64,000 nt of DNA, from NCBI RefSeq assembly GCF_019279795.1, contig NC_056737.1, positions 1,197,694,187-1,197,758,186 of the forward strand, given 5' to 3'. The stretch comes from Protopterus annectens. Its lineage: Eukaryota > Chordata > Ceratodontiformes > Protopteridae. Numbering within the stretch: position 1 is the first letter of the stretch; each line of letters starts with the position of its first letter. Of the stretch, positions 58,318 through 64,000 are shown piece after piece. The notes beneath the pieces are model-generated. The model did not search any database and was not told where the DNA came from. It saw only the letters and a list, made by a program, of their open reading frames with translations. The position numbers and the translations under genes are program-made.

Positions 58318-59080
58318 ATGTCCCAGTATGATCATCTTAGACAGTAATTATGTCCCAGTATGATAATCACCCAGTATGATCATCGTAGTTAGTTATTATG
58401 TCCTAGTATGATCATCTTAGACAGTGATTATGTCCCAGTATGATAATCACCCAGTATGATCATCGTAGTTAGTTATGTCCCAGTATGATCATCTTAGACA
58501 GTGATTATGTCCCAGTATGATAATCACCCAGTATGATCATTGTAGTTAGTTATTATGTCCCAGTATGATCATCTTAGACAGTGATTATGTCCCAGTATGA
58601 TAATCACCCAGTATGATCATCGTAGTTAGTTATTATGTCCCAGTATGATCATCTTAGACAGTGATTATGTCCCAGTATGATAATCACCCAGTATGATCAT
58701 CGTAGTTAGTTATTATGTCCCAGTATGATCATCTTAGACAGTGATTATGTCCCAGTATGATAATCACCCAGTATGATCATCGTAGTTAGTTATTATGTCC
58801 CAGTATGATCATCTTAGACAGTGATTATGTCCCAGTATGATAATCACCCAGTATGATCATCGTAGTTAGTTATTATGTCCCAGTATGATCATCTTAGACA
58901 GTGATTATGTCCCAGTATGATAATCACCCAGTATGATCATTGTAGTTAGTTATTATGTCCCAGTATGATCATCTTAGACAGTAATTATGTCCCAGTATGA
59001 TAATCACCCAGTATGATCATCGTAGTTAGTTATTATGTCCCAGTATGATCATCTTAGACAGTGATTATGTCCCAGTATGA
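58318..59080. repeat. 80-bp higher-order block of the 32-bp satellite, about nine units
   Basis: cagtatgatcatcttagaca recurs at 58561, 58641, 58721 and on at 80-base steps. Each 80-base unit is two and a half basic units and contains the truncated piece gataatcacccagtatgatc and gtagttagttattatg. One unit is shorter by about four bases; otherwise nearly identical. Confidence 0.92.
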
Positions 59081-60337
59081 TAATCATAGACAGTGTTTAT
59101 GCCCCAGTATGATCAACACAGACAGTGATTACACCCCAGTATTATCATCCTAGACAGAGATTATGTCCCAGTATGATCATCTTAGCCATTAATTTTGTCC
59201 CAGTATGATCATTGTAGACAGTGATTATTCCCCAGTATGATCATAGTAGACAGTGATTATATCCCAGACAATGAATATGTCCCAGTACGAGCATTATAGA
59301 CAGTGATTGTGCCCCAGTATGATCACCATAGACAGTTGTTATGCCACAGTATGATCATAATAGATAGGGATTATGTCCCATTATGATCATCATGGACAGT
59401 GATTATGGCCCCTTATTGTCATTGTAGACAGTTATTATTCCCCAGTATAATCATTGTAGACAGTTACATCCAAGTATGATCATCACAGACAGTGATATTG
59501 TCCCAGAATGATCACTGTAGATCATAATTATGCTCCACTATGATTATTGTAGATCAGGATTGTACCCCACTATGATCATCGTGGACAGTGTAAATGCCCC
59601 AGTATGGCCATTGTGGACTATGATTATGCCCTCACATGATCATTGTTGACAGTGATTTATTTCCCATTATGATGATCATACACAGTGATAATGCCCAGTA
59701 TGATCATTGTAGACAATGATTGTGCCCCAGTATGATCATAGTACATAATGATTATGCCTCAGTAGGATCATCATAGACAGTGATTATGTCTCACTATGAT
59801 CATCATAGACAGTGATTATGTCCAAGTATGATCAAGTTAAACAGTGATTATGCCCCAGTATGACCATCATAGGCAGTGATGATGCCCAAGAATGATCATC
59901 GTAGACAGTGATGATGCCCCTGTATGATCACTGTAGACAGTGATCATGTCCCAGTATGATCATCGAAGACAGTTATGTCTCAGTATGATTATCATAGACA
60001 GTGATTATAGCCCAGTATAATCATAGTAGGCAGTGATTATGCCCCAGTATGATCATTGTATACAGTACAGTGATTATGCCCCAGTATGATCATAATAGAT
60101 AGTGGTTATGTCCCAGTATAATCATCATAGATAGTGATTATGCTACAGTGTGACCACCTTAGACATTGGTTATGCCCTAGTGTGTTTATAGTAGACATTG
60201 ATTGTGTCCCTGGATAATCATCATAGACAGTGATTATGCCCCAGCGTGATCATAGTAGAGAGTGATTATGTCCCAGTATGATCATCATAGACAGTGATTA
60301 TGCCCCAGCGTGATCATAGTAGAGAGTGGTTATGTCC

Positions 60338-60498
60338 CACAGCAGCCAAAACAACAACAAAGAAGCAAAACAAAAGCAGTAAATACAACAAAGAATAAAG
60401 ACAAGGGACCCAATGAATAAAATGTATTCTTCTCTGTCGTCTCGGCATACACTGCCTTCTTGGAGTACACAGTCCGCACAATTTAGTACACGATTTAG
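60338..60498. repeat. Non-satellite insert in the 32-bp array, copy 1
   Basis: Starts cacagcagccaaaacaacaa and ends cacgatttagtggttat; includes a less AT-rich word tctgtcgtctcggcatacac. No tRNA-like head, tail or frame. It is repeated at 62912-63072 with only a couple of differences as part of the 2574-base repeat. Confidence 0.8.
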
Positions 60499-61499
60499 TG
60501 GTTATGACCCAGTATGATCATCGTAGATTGTGATTATGCCCTAGTATGATCAAAGTAGACAGTGGTTATGTCCCATTATAATCACTGTAGAGATTTATTG
60601 TCCCCCAGTATGAGCATGTTAGACAGTGATTATGCCTCAGTATGGCCACCTTACTCGGAAATTATTAATGCCCTAGTATGGTCATCATAGACAGTCATTA
60701 TTCCCCGCTATGATCATTGTAGACAATGATAATGTCCCAGTCTTATCGTCGTACAGAGCGATTATGTCCAAGTATGATCATCGTAGACAGTGATAATGTC
60801 CGAGTATGTTCATTGCAGATAATGATTATGCCCAATATGATTATCGTGGACAGTGATTATGCCGCAGTAGGATCATCCTAGACAGTTATGTCCCAGTATG
60901 ATCACTGTAGACAGTGATTATGCCCTAGTATTATCATCATGGCAGTGATGATGCCTCAGTATGACCATTGTAGACAGTGATTATGTCCCAGTATGATCAT
61001 TGTATACAGTACAGAGATTATGCCCCAGTATGATCATAATAGATAGTGGTTATGTCCCAATATAATCATCATAGATAGTGATTATGCCTCACTATGATCA
61101 TCATAGACATTGATTATGTCCAAGTATGATCGTTAGACAGTGATTATGCCCCAGTATGACCATCATAGGCAGTGATGATGCCCAAGAATGATCATCGTAG
61201 ACAGGGATGATGCCCCTGTATGATCACTGTAGACAGTGATCATGCCCCAGTATGATCATTGAAGACAGTTATGTCTCAGTATGATTATCGTAGACAGTGA
61301 TTATAGCCCAGTATAATCATAGTAGGCAGTGATTATGCCCCAGTATGATCATTGTATACAGTACAGTGATTATGCCCCAGTTTGATCATAATAGATAGTG
61401 GTTATGTCCCAGTATAATAATCATAGATAGTGATTATGCCCCAGTGTGACCACCTTAGACATTGGTTATGCCCTAGTGTGTTTATAGTAGACATTGATT

Positions 61500-62911
61500 G
61501 TGTCCCTGGATAATCATCATAGACAGTGATTATGCCAGCGTGATCATAGCAGAGAGTGGTTATGTCCCAGTATGATCATCATAGACAGTGATTATGCCCC
61601 AGCGTGATCATAGTAGAGAGTGATTATGTCCCAGTATGATCATCATAGACAGTGATTATGCCCCAGCGTGATCATAGTAGAGAGTGGTTATGTCCCAGTA
61701 TGATCATCATAGACAGTGATTATGCCCCAGCGTGATCATAGTAGAGAGTGGTTATGTCCCAGTATGATCATCATAGACAGTGATTATGCCCCAGCGTGAT
61801 CATAGTAGAGAGTGGTTATGTCCCAGTATGATCATCATAGACAGTGATTATGCCCCAGCGTGATCATAGCAGAGAGTGGTTATGTCCCAGTATGATCATC
61901 ATAGACAGTGATTATGCCCCAGCGTGATCATAGTAGAGAGTGGTTATGTCCCAGTATGATCATCATAGACAGTGATTATGCCCCAGCGTGATCATAGTAG
62001 AGAGTGATTATGTCCCAGTATGATCATCATAGACAGTGATTATGCCCCAGCGTGATCATAGTAGAGAGTGGTTATGTCCCAGTATGATCATCATAGACAG
62101 TGATTATGCCCCAGCGTGATCATAGTAGAGAGTGGTTATGTCCCAGTATGATCATCATAGACAGTGATTATGCCCCAGCGTGATCATAGTAGAGAGTGGT
62201 TATGTCCCAGTATGATCATCATAGACAGTGATTATGCCCCAGCGTGATCATAGTAGAGAGTGGTTATGTCCCAGTATGATCATCATAGACAGTGATTATG
62301 CCCCAGCGTGATCATAGTAGAGAGTGGTTATGTCCCAGTATGATCATCATAGACAGTGATTATGCCCCAGCGTGATCATAGTAGAGAGTGGTTATGTCCC
62401 AGTATGATCATCATAGACAGTGATTATGCCCCAGCGTGATCATAGCAGAGAGTGGTTATGTCCCAGTATGATCATCATAGACAGTGATTATGCCCCAGCG
62501 TGATCATAGTAGAGAGTGGTTATGTCCCAGTATGATCATCATAGACAGTGATTATGCCCCAGCGTGATCATAGTAGAGAGTGGTTATGTCCCAGTATGAT
62601 CATCATAGACAGTGATTATGCCCCAGCGTGATCATAGTAGAGAGTGGTTATGTCCCAGTATGATCATCATAGACAGTGATTATGCCCCAGCGTGATCATA
62701 GTAGAGAGTGGTTATGTCCCAGTATGATCATCATAGACAGTGATTATGCCCCAGCGTGATCATAGTAGAGAGTGGTTATGTCCCAGTATGATCATCATAG
62801 ACAGTGATTATGCCCCAGCGTGATCATAGTAGAGAGTGGTTATGTCCCAGTATGATCATCATAGACAGTGATTATGCCCCAGCGTGATCATAGTAGAGAG
62901 TGGTTATGTCC
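61500..62911. repeat. 64-bp higher-order block (dimer) of the 32-bp satellite, about 22 units
   Basis: A dimer of one unit with cagtatgatcatcatagaca and one with cagcgtgatcatagtagaga repeats at 64-base steps with near identity (gcagag in place of gtagag in a few units). Two such dimers also lie at 60239-60338, just before the insert, which suggests where the expansion began. Confidence 0.93.
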
Positions 62912-63072
62912 CACAGCAGCCAAAACAACAACAAAGAAGCAAAACGAAAGCAGTAAATACAACAAAGAATAAAGACAAGGGACCCAATGAATAAACTGTA
63001 TTCTTCTCTGTCGTCTCGGCATACACTGCCTTCTTGGAGTACACAGTCCGCACAATTTAGTACACGATTTAG
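62912..63072. repeat. Non-satellite insert in the 32-bp array, copy 2
   Basis: Same as 60338-60498, displaced by exactly 2574 bases at both its left end and its right end. Confidence 0.8.
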
Positions 63073-64000
63073 TGGTTATCACCCAGTATGATCATCATAG
63101 ATAGTGATTATGCCCCAGTATGATCAAAGTAGACAGTGGTTATGTCCCATTATAATCACTGTAGAGATTTATTGTCCCCCAGTATGAGCATGTTAGACAG
63201 TGATTATGCCTCAGTATGGCCACCTTACTCGGAAATTATTAATGCCCTAGTATGGTCATCATAGACAGTCATTTTGCCCTGCTATGATCATTGTAGACAA
63301 TGATAATGTCCCAGTCTGATCGTCGTACAGAGCGATTATGTCCAAGTATGATCATCATAGACAGTGATAATGTCCGAGTATGTTCATTGCAGATAATGAT
63401 TATGCCCAATATGATTATCGTGGACAGTGATTATGCCCCAGTAGGATCATCCTAGACAGTTATGTCCCAGTATGATCATTGTAGACAGTGATTATGCCCT
63501 AGTATTATCATCATGGCAGTGATGATGCCTCAGTATGACCATTGTAGACAGTGATTATGTCCCAGTATGATCATTATATACAGTACAGTGATTCTGCCCC
63601 AGTATGATCATAACAGATAGTGGTTATGTCCCAGTATAATCATCATAGATAGTGATTATGCCTCACTATGATCATCATAGACATTGATTATGTCCAAGTA
63701 TGATCAAGTTAGACAGTGATTATGCCCCAGTATGACCATCATAGGCAGCGATGATGCCCAAGAATGATCATCGTAGACAGTGATGATGCCCCTGTATGAT
63801 CACTGTAGACAGTGATCATGCCCCAGTATGATCATCGAAGACAGTTATGTCTCAGTATGATTATCGTAGACAGTGATTATAGCCCAGTATAATCATAGTA
63901 GGCAGTGATTATGCCCCAGTATGATCATTGTATACAGTACAGTGATTATGCCCCAGTATGATCATAATAGATAGTGGTTATGTCCCAGTATAATCATCAT

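Larger units (their letters stand above)
54120..64000. repeat. 32-bp satellite with higher-order structure, runs past window end
   Basis: The unit is about gacagtgattatgtcccagt then atgatcatcata. Most of the array is a diverged 32-base ladder with many substitutions and short gaps. Almost every unit contains the palindrome ATGATCAT (with the TGATCA core). Within it lie homogenised higher-order blocks (58318-59080, 61500-62911), a 2574-base long-range repeat and several inserted elements. The array is about 9.9 kb here and not finished at 64000. Confidence 0.95.

Noticed and set aside
60338-62912. The 2574-base offset equals 39 x 66, the length of the minisatellite in intron 1
   Set aside because: The two arrays share no sequence; the match of numbers is a coincidence.
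1-64000. Retroviral, LTR or Polinton-type elements
   Set aside because: No LTR pairs, gag, protease, integrase or capsid-like frames were found; all reverse transcriptase signals belong to CR1 or L1-clade LINEs.

Overview
The window looks like a piece of a large, repeat-rich vertebrate genome. One host gene is recognisable: the first two coding exons of a lipoxygenase (PLAT domain) on the + strand, exon 1 at 13381-13533 and exon 2 at 52397-52595. They are separated by a 38.9 kb intron, and exon 2 is followed by at least 11.4 kb more intron. The repeats are CR1-type LINEs, tRNA-derived SINEs with a CR1-like tail, a SINE resembling the V-SINE type, an L1-clade LINE and hAT-like non-autonomous transposons. 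This mix plus the inflated introns suggests an anamniote with a big genome (lungfish, amphibian or similar); the sequence alone does not fix the species. No retroviral or LTR element, rRNA, intact tRNA or CRISPR array was seen.

Layout. 1-13.3 kb is upstream flank: CR1 copies (an old one at 1-1840, a 3' scrap at 2945-3238, a long 5'-truncated one at 4051-7422), SINEs, several short tandem arrays and stretches with nothing recognisable. 13.3-13.5 kb holds the promoter region and exon 1. Intron 1 starts with ordinary sequence, then GT/AT microsatellites (15.5-16.3 kb), a 56-bp array (16.6-17.1 kb) and a 66-bp array of exactly 39 periods (18.1-20.7 kb). From 20.9 to 52.0 kb it is a satellite of about 105-bp units, roughly 11 kb in total. 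This satellite has been split by a full-length CR1 on + (22.1-28.4 kb), a hAT-like element (32.3-35.5 kb), a full-length CR1 on - (36.6-41.2 kb), a CR1 3' scrap (41.9-42.3 kb) and a second paralogous hAT-like copy (46.5-51.2 kb) that itself carries an L1-clade insertion. Exon 2 follows at 52.4 kb. Intron 2 holds a 39-bp array (53.4 kb) and then a 32-bp satellite from 54.1 kb to the window end, with 64-, 80- and 2574-bp higher-order periods and its own MITE and foldback insertions.

How the parts relate. The insertions in the satellite can be ordered. The satellite came first, then a hAT-like insertion with an 8-bp duplication, then a 300-bp retroposon nearby. Next the whole block was duplicated about 14-16 kb away, and an L1-clade insertion landed in one copy only, leaving the other as a ready-made empty site. 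CR1 copies and a SINE share a 3' tail, so the CR1 machinery is the likely driver of the SINE. The lipoxygenase exons look intact and in phase, so the gene appears to be live despite the load in its introns.
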